Source: an uncultured Roseburia sp. (lineage in GTDB: Bacteria; Bacillota; Clostridia; Lachnospirales; Lachnospiraceae). Taken from it: a stretch of 64,000 nucleotides of DNA. Location: the NCBI GenBank assembly GCA_947644305.1, contig CANRYS010000001.1, positions 248,001 to 312,000 on the forward strand, given 5' to 3'. The translations under genes were made by a program, and so were the position numbers. The notes under the pieces are model-generated. The model was not told the origin of the DNA, ran no database searches, and saw only the letters and a list, made by a program, of their open reading frames with translations. Shown one piece after another: positions 44,623 through 53,281 of the stretch (within the stretch, counting starts at the first letter, position 1; each line of letters starts with the position of its first letter).

Positions 44623-45492
44623 ATGAACCATGTCAGAGAAATTGTAAGAGCAGATGCCGTTCACCAGAAAGGAATTCTGGGAAAAGGTAGTTGTATCGCC
44701 ATACTGGACAGTGGCATCTGCAGCCACCCGGACTTTGAAAACCGTGTCATCGGCTGGTATGACACCGTAAATGGAAGAACCAGACCCTATGACGATAATG
44801 GCCACGGAACCCATGTGGCGGGCATTGCCGCCGGTAGCGGGCAATCCAGCCGGGGAAACTTCTGCGGTATGGCGCCAGAAGCAAAGATCGTCTCCGTGAA
44901 GATCCTGAACCGGTATGGGGAGGGGATGATCCCCCATATCATCGCTGGCATCCGCTGGGTTATGAGAAACCGTTATCAATATAACATCAACATCATCAAT
45001 ATCTCCGTGGGCACTACCGATGGCAAACAGTTTGACGAAAATTCGGACTTTGTACAGACGGTAAATGAACTCTGGGACGCGGGACTGGTCGTCGTGGCTT
45101 CCGCCGGAAACAAGGGACCGGAACCCTATACCATCAGCGCTCCGGGAAACAGCCGAAAGATCATCACGGTAGGGTATTACAGTAAACACTCCAATTCTAG
45201 TGTGGGTCCCACCTCCCTCTGTATCAAAAAACCGGATGTCGTGACGCCAGGACACCAAGTCCAGAGCTGCAGCAATAAGTATCTCAACGGACAATCTTAC
45301 GAAAAAAAGAGCGGCACTTCCATGGCGACTCCAATCGTCAGTGGAAGCATCGCTCTGCTTCTTTCAAAATATCCTGATCTTACTCCGAAGGAAGTAAAAT
45401 TACGCCTGAAAAATAGCTGTACTGACCTTCATCTCCCCCACAGCAGCCAGGGCTGGGGGCTTTTAAATACCAAACGCTTTCTGGAAGTATAA
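44623..45492 (+). CDS. S8-family (subtilisin-like) serine protease, no signal peptide
   Basis: A 289-residue subtilase with the full triad: Asp in CIAILDSGICSHPDF (about residue 27), His in NGHGTHVAGIAAG (about 62), and Ser in KSGTSMATPIVSG (about 236), with the oxyanion Asn in ASAGNKGPEP. No signal peptide or long propeptide is present, so it is probably cytoplasmic or spore/mother-cell located, as with ISP-type enzymes. The ATG at 44623 follows GGTAAGGAA; a TTG ten codons earlier is less likely. The DUF3892 gene is just upstream and the glgP gene converges from the right. Confidence 0.93.
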   Translation: MNHVREIVRADAVHQKGILGKGSCIAILDSGICSHPDFENRVIGWYDTVNGRTRPYDDNGHGTHVAGIAAGSGQSSRGNFCGMAPEAKIVSVKILNRYGEGMIPHIIAGIRWVMRNRYQYNINIINISVGTTDGKQFDENSDFVQTVNELWDAGLVVVASAGNKGPEPYTISAPGNSRKIITVGYYSKHSNSSVGPTSLCIKKPDVVTPGHQVQSCSNKYLNGQSYEKKSGTSMATPIVSGSIALLLSKYPDLTPKEVKLRLKNSCTDLHLPHSSQGWGLLNTKRFLEV

Positions 45493-45516
45493 CGAATTCA
45501 GCCAGTACAACGGATC

Positions 45517-47772
45517 TTATCGATCCAGTTTCCAGATATCTTCGTTGTACTGCGCGATGGTGCGGTCGGAGGAGAAAAAACCTGCCTTTGCAATGTTTAC
45601 CAACATCTTTTGTGCCCAGCTCTTCCGATCGTCATAATCGCGGTATGCCAGCTCCTTCGTTCGGACATACTCCTGGAAATCTGGAAAAGTCATAAACCAG
45701 TCCTTATTCAAAAGCTCATTGTACAATCTGGTTAGACATTTTTTCTTGCCCGTCTTCATCATTTTCTTGCTGACAATAAAATCCACTGCCTCCTTCAAGT
45801 CGGCATCCTTCTTGTAGTAATCCCTGGAACAATAGTCCCCCCGCTCATAACGGGCGATCACGGTATCACTGTCCTCACCAAATACATAGATATTTTCATC
45901 TCCCACCAACTGATGGATCTCCACATTGGCGCCGTCTTCTGTACCGAGGGTCACCGCACCGTTGAGCATAAATTTCATATTGCCGGTACCGCTGGCCTCT
46001 TTGGAAGCCAGAGAGATCTGCTCTGAGATATCGCAGGCCGGGATCAGCTTTTCTGCCAAAGTGACATTGTAGTTCTCAACCATTACAATATTCAGATAGG
46101 GTTTCACTTTTTTATCTTTATTTACAATCTTCTGCAGGCATAGAATTAGATGGATGATGTCCTTTGCAATGGTATAAGCTGGCGCCGCTTTCGCACCAAA
46201 GATCAGGGTGATCGGTGTCTTTGGCGTCTTTCCTCTTTTGATCTCCAAGTACTTGTGGATCGCATACAAGGCATTGAGCTGCTGCCGCTTGTATTCATGC
46301 AGGCGCTTGATCTGAATATCAAAGATGGAGTCCTCATGGATCTTTAACCCCTGGGTCTCCTTCAGATACTTGACCAGCTTATGTTTATTCTTTTTCTTGA
46401 TGTCCAGGAGCTTCTGAAGCACCTTTTCATCTTCTGCAAAAGAGAGGAGCTTTTCTAACTCTTCGGCATCTTTTTTAAAGCCGTTCCCGATGGTCTTTTC
46501 AAGGAAAGCTGCCAGCGGCTTGTTGCAGTGAAGCAGCCAGCGGCGGAACGTGATGCCGTTGGTCTTGTTATTGAACTTCTCTGGGTATATTTTATAAAAA
46601 TGATTTAGTTCATTGTTTTTCAAAATTTCTGTGTGAAGATATGCCACTCCGTTTACACTGTGGCCATAGTGGATATCCATATGCGCCATATGGACCCGAT
46701 CTTCATCATCTATAATGTAGACGGATTCATCATCGTACTGGTCCTTCACACACAAATCCAGCTCACGAATGATGGGAACCAGTTGGGGCGCCACCCGCTC
46801 GATAAAGGACAGGGGCCACTTTTCCAATGCTTCGGATAGAATCGTATGATTGGTATAAGCACAGGTATGTTTCGTGATCTCAATCGCCTCATCCATATCG
46901 ATTCCCTTGGCAGTCAGAAGCCTTATTAGTTCCGGGATCACCATGGATGGATGAGTATCGTTGATCTGGATCGCCACATAGTCCGCCAGATCATGAAGGT
47001 CACTGCCCCGCTCCACCGCCTCATCCAGGATCAGTTGCGCGCCGCAGCTCACCATAAAATACTGCTGGTAAACTCTCAGCAGACGCCCGGCGTCATCGCT
47101 GTCGTCGGGATAGAGAAACAGTGTTAGGTTCTTACGGATATCTTCCTTGTCAAAGTCGATGCCTTTCTTTACGATATCTTCTTTCAGCGTATCGATATCA
47201 AAGAGATGAAGAGTATTCGTCCGGTTGTTATATCCCGTCACAAGAATTTCATATAAAGTGGAATCCACACTGAATTTTCCAAAGGAAACTTTATATTTTT
47301 TCTCACTCCGAATCAGCCATCCCTGTTCTTCTAACCAGGGATTGGGCTGCTCCTTCTGCAGATTCTTGTGAAATACCTGCTTAAACAGTCCAAAGTGATA
47401 ATTCAGCCCAATTCCATCTCCCGGCAGTCCCAGCGTCGCAATGGAATCTAAAAAGCAGGCGGCCAGTCTTCCCAACCCGCCATTTCCCAGAGAGGGCTCC
47501 GGCTCCAACTCCTCCAGCCGGCTCAGTTTTTTTCCTGCTTTTTTAAGTTCTTCCTTGATCTCATCGTAAATACCGAGATTGATCAGGTTATTGCTCAAAA
47601 GTTTTCCGATCAGAAACTCTGCCGATATATAATATAGTTTCTTTTTTCCATTATTTTTTTTCTTGGCAGCTGCCATTTCATTCGTCATCTGTAACAGCGC
47701 TGCATATAACTCCCGGTCCCCGCAGCCATCGATCTCTTTTCCAAATATTTTCTTCACATACTCACTCAGCAT
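45517..47772 (-). CDS. glgP: Glycogen/alpha-glucan phosphorylase
   Basis: A 751-residue GT35 enzyme that releases glucose-1-phosphate from alpha-1,4-glucan. [19 protein letters not shown] near the N-terminus, [12 protein letters not shown] mid-protein, and the PLP-lysine segment [28 protein letters not shown] near 590-617 are all intact. The length is that of the shorter bacterial form. The ATG at 47772 follows GAGGAGGCGGGCAGAG; another at 47790 also has a fair ribosome site. It is a single-gene unit with a consensus promoter, convergent with the S8 protease gene. Confidence 0.96.
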   Translation of the reverse strand: MLSEYVKKIFGKEIDGCGDRELYAALLQMTNEMAAAKKKNNGKKKLYYISAEFLIGKLLSNNLINLGIYDEIKEELKKAGKKLSRLEELEPEPSLGNGGLGRLAACFLDSIATLGLPGDGIGLNYHFGLFKQVFHKNLQKEQPNPWLEEQGWLIRSEKKYKVSFGKFSVDSTLYEILVTGYNNRTNTLHLFDIDTLKEDIVKKGIDFDKEDIRKNLTLFLYPDDSDDAGRLLRVYQQYFMVSCGAQLILDEAVERGSDLHDLADYVAIQINDTHPSMVIPELIRLLTAKGIDMDEAIEITKHTCAYTNHTILSEALEKWPLSFIERVAPQLVPIIRELDLCVKDQYDDESVYIIDDEDRVHMAHMDIHYGHSVNGVAYLHTEILKNNELNHFYKIYPEKFNNKTNGITFRRWLLHCNKPLAAFLEKTIGNGFKKDAEELEKLLSFAEDEKVLQKLLDIKKKNKHKLVKYLKETQGLKIHEDSIFDIQIKRLHEYKRQQLNALYAIHKYLEIKRGKTPKTPITLIFGAKAAPAYTIAKDIIHLILCLQKIVNKDKKVKPYLNIVMVENYNVTLAEKLIPACDISEQISLASKEASGTGNMKFMLNGAVTLGTEDGANVEIHQLVGDENIYVFGEDSDTVIARYERGDYCSRDYYKKDADLKEAVDFIVSKKMMKTGKKKCLTRLYNELLNKDWFMTFPDFQEYVRTKELAYRDYDDRKSWAQKMLVNIAKAGFFSSDRTIAQYNEDIWKLDR

Positions 47773-47841
47773 CTCTGCCCGCCTCCTCATTCTTTTCCTC
47801 AGAACCATAATCGTTGTACTAGGTACTGGCGCACCCTATTC

Positions 47842-47870
47842 AGAATATCATACTATACTTCTTGTGTCAA
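47842..47870 (-). promoter_or_regulatory. Promoter for glgP
   Basis: TTGACA (47870-47865) and TATTCT (47847-47842) on the minus strand with 17-base spacing. The leader to the glgP ATG is about 65 bases. Confidence 0.65.
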
Positions 47871-47903
47871 AAGATTTTGGAAAAAGGTGGCAGCGAAATA
47901 AGA

Positions 47904-47943
47904 GGGTAATCCCTCAAGTCACTTTATGACTTTTGGGACACCC
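47904..47943 (-). terminator. Possible terminator after the zinc-ribbon gene
   Basis: An imperfect 17-bp stem (GGGTGTCCC..AAGTCA pairing with TGACTT..GGGATTACCC) with loop TAAAG lies about 60 bases past the stop of the zinc-ribbon gene. The following minus-strand sequence has only short T stretches, so termination efficiency is uncertain. Confidence 0.4.
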
Positions 47944-48002
47944 TCCCCTATCCTTACTACTCAATTACTAAAATCAATATCATACCACTACATTCCGCAA
48001 GA

Positions 48003-49604
48003 CTAAATATACTTATACAAGTAATCATACTTCTCTAATAATTGGCAGAATTTATATACTTTTCTTATATTGTTCTTCTCTGATGAAGTAATGGTATGGC
48101 TTCTGGTTCCATTACCATCTGCCTCAAATCTCACCGTAGCTTTTTTAGACGTAGTTATTTTAGAAACTAAATTGTCGATACTATCGAACAATTCTGGATA
48201 AGCCAAATTAGTTAGGTATATCCACTCGCATATACCACCCCCATAATTTAACACCTGTGTATAACGATCTGAATAACCAACAGGATAAGTCACTCTATAT
48301 TTTCCCGATGCAAATTTTACAAATTCAGTAAAAATCCAATCATCTTGCTGAAAACCTGCAATCAACATAAAATCTACATCCTTTTCTTTTTTATCCACTG
48401 TCGCAGTTGCTTCCATGTTTATTGACCTGGAAATATTAAGATATTTAGGATCATAGCCTTTATTTACTACTGTATAATTTCTATCAACAGAATCATATTT
48501 CAATGTTAAATTTGCTTTAAGTGCTTTAAATTCAGCTACAACTGCATCCTTAATTTTTTTCTTGTATAATTTCGTTTTATTTGAAATCGTATTACCAGTA
48601 TCATAAGATTCATACTGTTCCAATAACTCCACTGCCTTATCATACTTTTTCTTATTTGCAAGTGCCGATGCTTTTTTTGTTACCCACGCAACCATAGCGT
48701 TTGTTATATTGTTTTTAACGCCACTCACTTTGCTGTCCTCTAAATACTCAGGAGGAACTGCCTTTAAAGCTTCAAATGCCTTAAGATAATCGTTCTTTTT
48801 CGCTAGTTCTTCAGCATTTAAAACCTCATAGTCTTTTACTTTCTCTTTAAGTTCTGTAAGCTTTGCAGATATATCACCATCATTCTCTAAATAATCATTA
48901 TATTTTATGGAATTCTCAATATCTTTATAGGATGGCTCGCTAGCAGAAATCTGCTTGTTAATCTCATTTAGCACGGATTCCTTATGCGCCGTCTTACATT
49001 GATCTATTTGATTTTGCGCATCCTCATAATTTGAATCTCTCTCTATAACCTTTTGGTATTTCGAGACAGCAACTGAATAATTCTTATCTGATTGAGCTTT
49101 ATTCGCTTTATCATAACTAGTTTTAGATGCTTCTATTTCTTCTATTTGCTTTTCATACGATACTACGTCATAATTTTTATAATTCGCCGTAACAAAATCT
49201 TTTAAGCTCACATATGCATCATACTTAGCTGAATCTTTAGCATAATCATCTACCGCAGACGATAATACATCTGTCAACCCTTCCTCGAATTTTATTGATA
49301 ATTTGTTATCTGATTTTATCTCATCATCAAATATTGCCTGGGCCTGTTTAATATCTCCTTCTTTTAAATAATTTTGAGCCTTTCTAACCGGTGAATTCAA
49401 ATAGAAATAAAATGTTATCCCACCACTTGCTACTACAACCACAATGAAAACTATCAATAAAATCTTCCGCCAATTAAAATTTTTTAGTATTTTAAATTGG
49501 TTTTCATCTTCTCTCCGTAACTTTAGTCTGTACCCACAGTTAGGACATTTTTTCACTGTATCCGAAATTTCCTTACTACATTCTGGACATTTTATTAATG
49601 CCAT
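48003..49604 (-). CDS. Zinc-ribbon membrane protein with helical repeat ectodomain
   Basis: A 533-residue protein. Residues 6-24 form a zinc ribbon (CPEC ... CPNC); residues 48-68 are a single membrane helix; the rest is outside the membrane. From about 75 to 345 come helical, TPR-like repeats rich in Lys, Asp and Ala (KAQNYLKEGDIKQAQAIFDDE and similar). A beta-rich C-terminal domain follows (from about 365). The plan resembles stress or cell-envelope sensor proteins of Firmicutes, but I recognise no named function. Its base composition is AT-richer than glgP next door. AGGAGG lies eight bases before the ATG. Confidence 0.65.
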   Translation of the reverse strand: MALIKCPECSKEISDTVKKCPNCGYRLKLRREDENQFKILKNFNWRKILLIVFIVVVVASGGITFYFYLNSPVRKAQNYLKEGDIKQAQAIFDDEIKSDNKLSIKFEEGLTDVLSSAVDDYAKDSAKYDAYVSLKDFVTANYKNYDVVSYEKQIEEIEASKTSYDKANKAQSDKNYSVAVSKYQKVIERDSNYEDAQNQIDQCKTAHKESVLNEINKQISASEPSYKDIENSIKYNDYLENDGDISAKLTELKEKVKDYEVLNAEELAKKNDYLKAFEALKAVPPEYLEDSKVSGVKNNITNAMVAWVTKKASALANKKKYDKAVELLEQYESYDTGNTISNKTKLYKKKIKDAVVAEFKALKANLTLKYDSVDRNYTVVNKGYDPKYLNISRSINMEATATVDKKEKDVDFMLIAGFQQDDWIFTEFVKFASGKYRVTYPVGYSDRYTQVLNYGGGICEWIYLTNLAYPELFDSIDNLVSKITTSKKATVRFEADGNGTRSHTITSSEKNNIRKVYKFCQLLEKYDYLYKYI

Positions 49605-49654
49605 ATTGTATTCCTCCTCTGTATATAAATTAATTATGAATAGATACGATAATT

Positions 49655-49683
49655 AATATATCATGATCAATATCACAAGTCAA
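49655..49683 (-). promoter_or_regulatory. Promoter for the zinc-ribbon membrane protein
   Basis: TTGACT (49683-49678) and TATATT (49660-49655) on the minus strand, 17 bases apart, about 50 bases before the start at 49604. Confidence 0.6.
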
Positions 49684-49776
49684 CAAATGTCTGAATGAGG
49701 AATGATAAAATGGATTCCAGGTAAAATATTACCCTCCTCAATTATTACTGCCCCTCAATTTTGCAACATTGCCAGG

Positions 49777-49805
49777 CACTATTGGACACCAATCCACATA
49801 CACTA
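49777..49805 (+). promoter_or_regulatory. Sigma-E/K-type promoter upstream of the sigK-like gene
   Basis: CATACACTA at 49797-49805 matches the sigma-E (CATACAnT) and sigma-K (CATAnnnTA) -10 consensus. CACTATT at 49777-49783, 13 bases upstream, is a passable sigma-E -35. RNA would start near 49812, 12 bases before the ribosome site. In Bacillus sigK is transcribed by sigma-E, so this matches the gene's identity. Confidence 0.55.
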
Positions 49806-49835
49806 AAATTAACGTAGATTTCTGAGGTGGCAGCA

Positions 49836-50489
49836 TTGCAGTCATTTCCCAAACCCCTTTCTGCCAAAGAGGAACTGGAATACATACGACGGTACGAAAA
49901 CGGGGACATGGAAGCCCGGAAAATATTGATTGAGCGAAATTTACGGTTAGTCGCATATCTTGTCAAAAAATACAACAACAGCGAGCACAGCCAGGAAGAC
50001 CTAATCTCCATCGGCACCATCGGCCTGATCAAGGCCATCGACAGTTATAAACAGGGAAAAGGTGTCCGGCTCGCCACGTATGCATCGAGATGTATCGACA
50101 ATGAACTACTGATGACCTTCCGCAGCACAAAAAAGCAGGCCAAGGAAGTATATCTTTATGAGCCGATCAATAATGATGACGGGGAGGGCAACAGCATCAG
50201 CCTTTTGGATCTGCTGGAGACAACCGATGAAGATGTGGCAGAACGACTGGAAACAGAAGAGAATGTAAAAAAGCTTTATCAATATGTAGAAACTGCACTC
50301 ACTGACCGTGAAAAAGAGATCATCCGTCTTCGCTATGGCCTGCCCCAGAGTCGCAGCTCTCATGAAAAGACAGAAATTACCCAGCGAGAGATTGCAAAAA
50401 AATATGGCATCAGCAGAAGTTATGTGAGCCGCATCGAAAAGAAGGCACTGGAAAAACTGCGCCGTGCCTATGAGGAGAATATCCAATGA
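49836..50489 (+). CDS. sigK: Sporulation sigma factor, sigma-K-like
   Basis: A 217-residue sigma-70 family protein. The N-terminus FPKPLSAKEELEYI, NLRLVAYLVKKY with EDLISIGTIGLIKAIDSYKQGKG (regions 2.1-2.2), LATYASRCIDNELLM (2.3-2.4) and the C-terminal TQREIAKKYGISRSYVSRIEKKAL (region 4.2 helix-turn-helix) match SigK. It would direct late mother-cell transcription in sporulation. TTG at 49836 was chosen as start because GAGGTGG lies eight bases upstream; a GTG at 49827 is inside that site. An in-frame stop at 49815 shows there is no membrane pro-sequence, unlike Bacillus pro-sigma-K. It overlaps the next protease gene by four bases. Confidence 0.85.
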   Translation: MQSFPKPLSAKEELEYIRRYENGDMEARKILIERNLRLVAYLVKKYNNSEHSQEDLISIGTIGLIKAIDSYKQGKGVRLATYASRCIDNELLMTFRSTKKQAKEVYLYEPINNDDGEGNSISLLDLLETTDEDVAERLETEENVKKLYQYVETALTDREKEIIRLRYGLPQSRSSHEKTEITQREIAKKYGISRSYVSRIEKKALEKLRRAYEENIQ

Positions 50490-52201
50490 CCGATCAAAAA
50501 CTTGAAACCGTACTGGAACTGGCACTATCCACGGATGAAGCCCAGAGGGAGCAGAGCAATACCCTGGATGTAGGATACGATCCCGCCACCAAACGCTGGG
50601 AACTGATCGTAAAATACTCCGGTTCCCCGGTCTTCCCAGACTTTGTTACTTTTTTCCCACTGTTCGGAGGCTATGCCATCATTTCCGTACCAGAAAATTA
50701 TATCCCCACCCTCTCTGAAATGCCAGAGATCGAATACATTGAAAAACCAAAAAATCTCGTTCTTTCCCTTTATGAAGCCCGTGCCGCCTCCTGCATCACT
50801 CCGGTGCAGAATCCCCCCCTGTCGCTGGACGGTAGCGGCGTACTGGTGGGGATCGTGGACAGCGGCATCGATATCTTTCACCCTGATTTCCGCAATGAGG
50901 ACGGTACCACCAGAATCCGGGAACTCTGGGATCAGACCGTCCCCAATGAAGCCGAGTCGTTTTTTAACCGCGGCCAGATCTTCACCAGTGAAGACATCAA
51001 CCGCGCCCTGGCAGAGAACGACCGCAGCTTTCCCAGTCGCGATCTTTCTGGTCATGGCACCCACGTAGCCGGGATTGCGGCCGGCAACGGACGAGCCAGC
51101 CAAGGCAGACAAAAAGGTGTGGCTCCCGCCAGCAGCCTCCTTATCGTAAAACTGGGAAATGTTTTCCCAGAGGGCTTTCCCCGCACAACGGAACTCATGC
51201 TGGGGATGGAGTACTGCGTCCGCAGATCCATAGAATGGCAACTACCCCTGGCGATGAATATCAGTTTTGGCAACAGCTACGGCAGCCATGACGGAACTTC
51301 CCTTCTGGAAACCTACATCGATAATCTCGCCGGCCTGGGCAGAACGACTATCTGTATCGGCAGCGGAAATGAGGGCAACAAGGGCAGACATACTTCCGGG
51401 ACTCTCAATGCCACCCAGACCACCCAGATCGAACTGGCTGTAGCTCCCAGTGAAACCTCTCTGAATCTCCAGATCTGGAAAAATTATGTTGACACCTTCC
51501 GCATCCGTCTGCTAGCCCCCAGTGGAAATGATATTTTCCTCACCGCCCGGTCTCCTGGCGTCCATAATGACATTCTGGACTCCACCCAGCTTCTCTGGTA
51601 TCTGGGAGAACCCTCCCCTTATAGCACGTCCCAGGAGATCTATCTGGAGATGCTGCCTACACCCGGCAACACCTATATCCAGGGAGGCATCTGGAAATTT
51701 CAGCTTATACCGGAAACTATAGTAGACGGAAGCTATAATCTCTGGCTGCCCTCGGGAAATTCTGTCAATCCTGATACAAGATTTCTCGTCCCCATCGAAA
51801 ACACCACCCTTACCATCCCTTCCACCGCCTCCGCTCCCATCTCAGTGGCCGCCTACAACAGCAATACCGATACCTTTGCCCCCTTTTCCGGGCAGGGATA
51901 TACCGGTCTTTCTCTCGCCAAGCCAGATATCGCCGCACCAGGTGTAGATATTCTCAGCACCGCCCCCGGCGGAGGCTATACGCGGAACACCGGCACCTCC
52001 ATGGCCACCCCTTTTGTCACCGGCAGCGCCGCCCTGCTCATGCAGTACGGCATCGTCCAGAACCGTGATCCCTATCTGTACGGACAAAAGGTAAAAGCCT
52101 ATCTGCAGCGGGGGGCCAGACATCTTCCCGCAGAAAAAAATTATCCCAGTCCGATGATCGGCTGGGGGGCGCTGTGCCTAAAGGATAGTTTACCGGGGTA
52201 A
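50486..52201 (+). CDS. Csp-like S8 protease (spore germination type)
   Basis: A 571-residue subtilase. An N-terminal prodomain (1-95) precedes the catalytic domain with Asp in VGIVDSGID (about 127), His in SGHGTHVAGIAAG (about 191) and Ser in GTSMATPFVTG (about 509). Between His and Ser lies an inserted beta-rich (jelly-roll) domain, about residues 290-430. This is the layout of CspA/CspB/CspC of Clostridium, which activate the cortex hydrolase SleC during germination. The triad is intact, as in CspB. Its ATG overlaps the sigK stop (ATGA), so it would be made in the mother cell late in sporulation. The exact paralogue is not clear. Confidence 0.85.
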   Translation: MTDQKLETVLELALSTDEAQREQSNTLDVGYDPATKRWELIVKYSGSPVFPDFVTFFPLFGGYAIISVPENYIPTLSEMPEIEYIEKPKNLVLSLYEARAASCITPVQNPPLSLDGSGVLVGIVDSGIDIFHPDFRNEDGTTRIRELWDQTVPNEAESFFNRGQIFTSEDINRALAENDRSFPSRDLSGHGTHVAGIAAGNGRASQGRQKGVAPASSLLIVKLGNVFPEGFPRTTELMLGMEYCVRRSIEWQLPLAMNISFGNSYGSHDGTSLLETYIDNLAGLGRTTICIGSGNEGNKGRHTSGTLNATQTTQIELAVAPSETSLNLQIWKNYVDTFRIRLLAPSGNDIFLTARSPGVHNDILDSTQLLWYLGEPSPYSTSQEIYLEMLPTPGNTYIQGGIWKFQLIPETIVDGSYNLWLPSGNSVNPDTRFLVPIENTTLTIPSTASAPISVAAYNSNTDTFAPFSGQGYTGLSLAKPDIAAPGVDILSTAPGGGYTRNTGTSMATPFVTGSAALLMQYGIVQNRDPYLYGQKVKAYLQRGARHLPAEKNYPSPMIGWGALCLKDSLPG

Positions 52202-52214
52202 AAAGGCATTTTTT
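52175..52214 (+). terminator. Intrinsic terminator after the sigK-csp pair
   Basis: TGCCT ... TTTACC-GG-GGTAAA ... AGGCA (52175-52208) followed by six T (52209-52214). It overlaps the last codons of the protease gene. There is a bulge of about eight bases on one side of the stem. Confidence 0.5.
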
Positions 52215-52306
52215 GAAAAGATATATTATTTTAGAAAAAGTGTGAGATAATGAAACTGGATATCATATCTGACAACATTATTTTTAGCAGGAGGAATTAA
52301 ATTATT

Positions 52307-53050
52307 ATGTTAAAAGGTAAAGTGGCAGTTGTCACAGGAGGAACACGCGGGATTGGATTTGCTATTGTAAAAAAATATTTAGAAAATGGAGCCAAAGTAG
52401 TTCTGTTCGGTTCCAGAAAAGAGACGGTGGACAAGGCGCTTTCAGCTTTAAAAAATGAGAATCCGAGCTGGGAAGTAGACGGTGCTTATCCAGATCTTTC
52501 TGATGCAGAGAAAGTGGAAGAGGCAATAGAAGCAGTGAAAACACAGTTCGGAAGGATTGACATTCTGGTAAACAATGCCGGAATTTCTGACAGCACAAAA
52601 GTTGATAATTATGAACCAGGACAGTTTGAAAAGGTTATCAGCCTGAATGTGAATTCCATTTTTTATGCGATTCAGCCAACCGTAAAGATTATGAAGGAAC
52701 AGGGTGGCGGCTGCATTATCAATACAAGCTCCATGGTAAGCATCAGCGGACAGCCGGGAGGGGTTGCCTATCCAACAAGTAAATTCGCAGTCAATGGCAT
52801 GACGCTTTCCCTTGCAAGGGAATTGGGGCCAAGCAATATCCGTGTGAATGCGGTCGCGCCTGGCATTACGAGGACAGATATGGTAGCTGCCCTCCCCAAA
52901 GAAATGATTGAACCGATGACAGCAGCAATTCCCCTCCGCAGAATTGGGGAGCCGGAAGACGTGGCAAATGCATTTGTGTTTCTTGCAAGTGACATGGCAA
53001 GCTATGTGACTGGGGAAGTGTTGTCCGTGGATGGAGCGATGAGAGCGTAA
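52307..53050 (+). CDS. Short-chain dehydrogenase/reductase
   Basis: A 247-residue classical SDR. The cofactor motif GGTRGIG is at residues 11-17 (NNAG near 91-94), Ser in TSSMVS near 141, and the catalytic Tyr-x3-Lys in YPTSK near 155-159; the C-terminal SVDGAMRA is typical. FabG-like oxidoreductases and gut bacterial hydroxysteroid dehydrogenases such as BaiA share this plan, and the TGGTRGIGFA and GAKV-x-FG blocks resemble the latter. Substrate cannot be decided from sequence. Residue Arg in the turn favours NADP. It has AGGAGG 12 bases before the ATG and a long inverted repeat after its stop. Confidence 0.85.
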   Translation: MLKGKVAVVTGGTRGIGFAIVKKYLENGAKVVLFGSRKETVDKALSALKNENPSWEVDGAYPDLSDAEKVEEAIEAVKTQFGRIDILVNNAGISDSTKVDNYEPGQFEKVISLNVNSIFYAIQPTVKIMKEQGGGCIINTSSMVSISGQPGGVAYPTSKFAVNGMTLSLARELGPSNIRVNAVAPGITRTDMVAALPKEMIEPMTAAIPLRRIGEPEDVANAFVFLASDMASYVTGEVLSVDGAMRA

Positions 53051-53091
53051 GAACCCATAACAGTAAGCTGGCATAATACTGTAAAACGAAG

Positions 53092-53145
53092 CATAACTCC
53101 GCCCCCGCTGGCCTGAAATTTGCCATCAGCGGGGGCGGAGTTATG
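53092..53145. terminator. 19-bp GC-rich inverted repeat, probable terminator of the SDR gene
   Basis: Arms CATAACTCCGCCCCCGCTG (53092-53110) and its complement (53127-53145) are perfect. A T5 run follows at 53158-53162 but 12 bases away, so it is not classical. Its GC-rich sequence contrasts with the AT-rich DNA that begins just after. Confidence 0.55.
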
Positions 53146-53188
53146 GGAAATTGCGGATTTTTGATTTCAAAGTATAAAAAAAGCTATG

Positions 53189-53217
53189 TTGTCAAAAATA
53201 ATATAATATGTTATGAT
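53189..53217 (+). promoter_or_regulatory. Promoter for the AAA/TOPRIM pair
   Basis: TTGTCA (53189-53194) and TATGAT (53212-53217) are 17 bases apart in AT-rich DNA, about 65 bases before the ATPase start. Confidence 0.6.
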
Positions 53218-53281
53218 GTAAAAGTAAAAAAATTACGAACTTTATATATTCTAACGAAAAAAAATTGCGAGGTGGGACAAT

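Noticed and set aside
45493-45516. Terminator between the S8 protease gene and glgP
   Set aside because: Only a 5-bp GGATC/GATCC stem is present, overlapping the glgP stop, without a T-run.
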